Source: Zygnema cylindricum (taxonomy: Eukaryota > Streptophyta > Zygnematophyceae > Zygnematales > Zygnemataceae). Taken from it: a DNA stretch of 45,000 bases. Below the pieces are notes generated by a model. It was not told the DNA's origin. It ran no database searches and saw only the letters and a program-made list of their open reading frames with translations. The position numbers and the translations under genes are program-made. How positions within the stretch are numbered: the stretch's first letter is position 1; each line of letters starts with the position of its first letter. The stretch is taken from NCBI GenBank assembly GCA_037447655.1, contig JBBHKE010001142.1, positions 1-45,000 on the forward strand, given 5' to 3'. This document shows, in pieces, positions 43,991 to 45,000 of this stretch.

Positions 43991-45000
43991 AAAGAAATGG
44001 GCGTTGAATCAGTGTGTCTAACACTAATAGCAATCCATGGTGTGTTAAGATATTTTTATAAACCGGAGAATATAATACAATGTGAAAATTGACATTTCTT
44101 TTACAATAGTGAAATAAAGAAGTTTCGAAATAAACTTATCCGTAACATTGTAAGAGCTATAAAAAGTTAATATCAAAAATTATGTTTAATCCTAATTGGG
44201 TTGTTAACGTTTTAATGTAAGCTGCATAGGTATACATACTTCGACACACTTATGTTCTAACACTACTATTTCTTCAATGGAATATTCTTGTTGTTTAGAA
44301 GTGTGTATGTTTTCTATGCTTATGCCATCACTCTATGGTTGTTGTTCCAATAAAAGTTGTAGAGAGTCTCTTTACATATAATGCATGTCGTACATTGCTT
44401 ATTGAACACATAAACGTATATTTGTATGATACTTTGGTAAGGCTCAACAAAGCGTGATAAAACAACACACGATACATGCCCATATAACAAGCATAACAAA
44501 ACACGACACGAATCATGTTCGTGTAACGAACATTGATTGACTTATGTGAACAAAAACATATTGTGTAACAAAACACACCAACATGAGATCTGTAGCTAAA
44601 AATAAACATTTGATTTCTGATAGTTACACATAGATATAGGCGGAGAATGGTTAGTTAAGTATAGTTAGTCAGTTGAAACTGCTAGAGCCACACACCATTG
44701 AACGCTATTACAAAGGTGACACTCAGTTATTAATAAACCCATTTAATCTCAACTACAATATTCCTGTTGTGAAGTAGACTAAATATGATTATGAACTTCA
44801 AAACATGTTTGTTTGCACAGAATGACATCTTACATGTGACATTCTCTCGGTTTAAAATTGTCTATATTTGTGTTGTAAATCAAAACATGCTATGGTTGTT
44901 ATTCCCATATATAATTTACATTTGTATAGTTCATCAAAAAACCCACCTGTAGTTGTTCCCAAATATATAGAGTACAAAAACTCTATTCAACCTTAAATAC
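43991..45000. other. no gene recognised
   Basis: AT-rich. Words of the ATGGTTGTTGTTCC type recur. An ORF at 44328-44609 (minus) has no motif. Confidence 0.45.

Noticed and set aside
1-45000. Bacterial or organellar origin of the window
   Set aside because: No operon-like coding density, no organellar genes, and an LTR retrotransposon with a plant-type primer site plus MITEs point to a nuclear plant-lineage genome.

Overview
The window looks like nuclear DNA of a streptophyte (land plant or charophyte alga). The evidence is a Ty3/gypsy retrotransposon whose primer-binding site is a near match to the 3' end of plant-type initiator tRNA-Met, an F-box/leucine-rich-repeat gene with the loose repeat style of plant F-box proteins, plausible GT-AG introns with T-rich sense strands, and many nested non-autonomous DNA transposons. 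I cannot name the species. There is no sign of bacterial operons, CRISPR arrays, rRNA or convincing tRNA genes. Only one intact gene is well supported.

Layout. 1-2106: decayed coding blocks on the minus strand, Pro/Ser-rich, broken by in-frame stops and a frameshift. 2107-18005: almost wholly repeats. These include a PIF/Harbinger-like family (ends GGGYGTGTYCCCATG, TTA target sites), a long-inverted-repeat relative at about 5931-7215, several short minisatellites, and two copies of a GGTTCACACTTGAAAAAG-ended element. The first of these copies (9112-12882) has swallowed a 3-kb AT-rich minisatellite, which itself carries a nested hAT-like MITE. 18000-25700: a T/C-rich region with pyrimidine tracts, candidate small exons and the F-box/LRR gene (21824-22903). 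25700-29540: an A-rich mirror of that composition with no recognisable gene. 29545-31701: a Harbinger-like element holding a hAT-like element (30220-31604) with an 8-bp target duplication. 32340-40106: a complete but dead Ty3/gypsy element on the minus strand, with 967- and 966-bp LTRs and a perfect ATGTA target duplication. 40112-45000: diverged repeat units with GC-richer minisatellites, a 15-bp minisatellite and a purine tract.

The parts act together mainly as a stack of insertions. The retroelement coding order is gag, protease, reverse transcriptase, RNase H, integrase and a chromodomain-like tail. Six stops in gag and integrase sit where a C-to-T change in a Gln codon would put them, two of them exactly on the Gln residues of the conserved HPQTDGQTE stretch. 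This is the decay expected of heavily cytosine-methylated plant repeats. The recurring theme is that unrelated non-autonomous transposons each carry their own internal tandem-repeat array.
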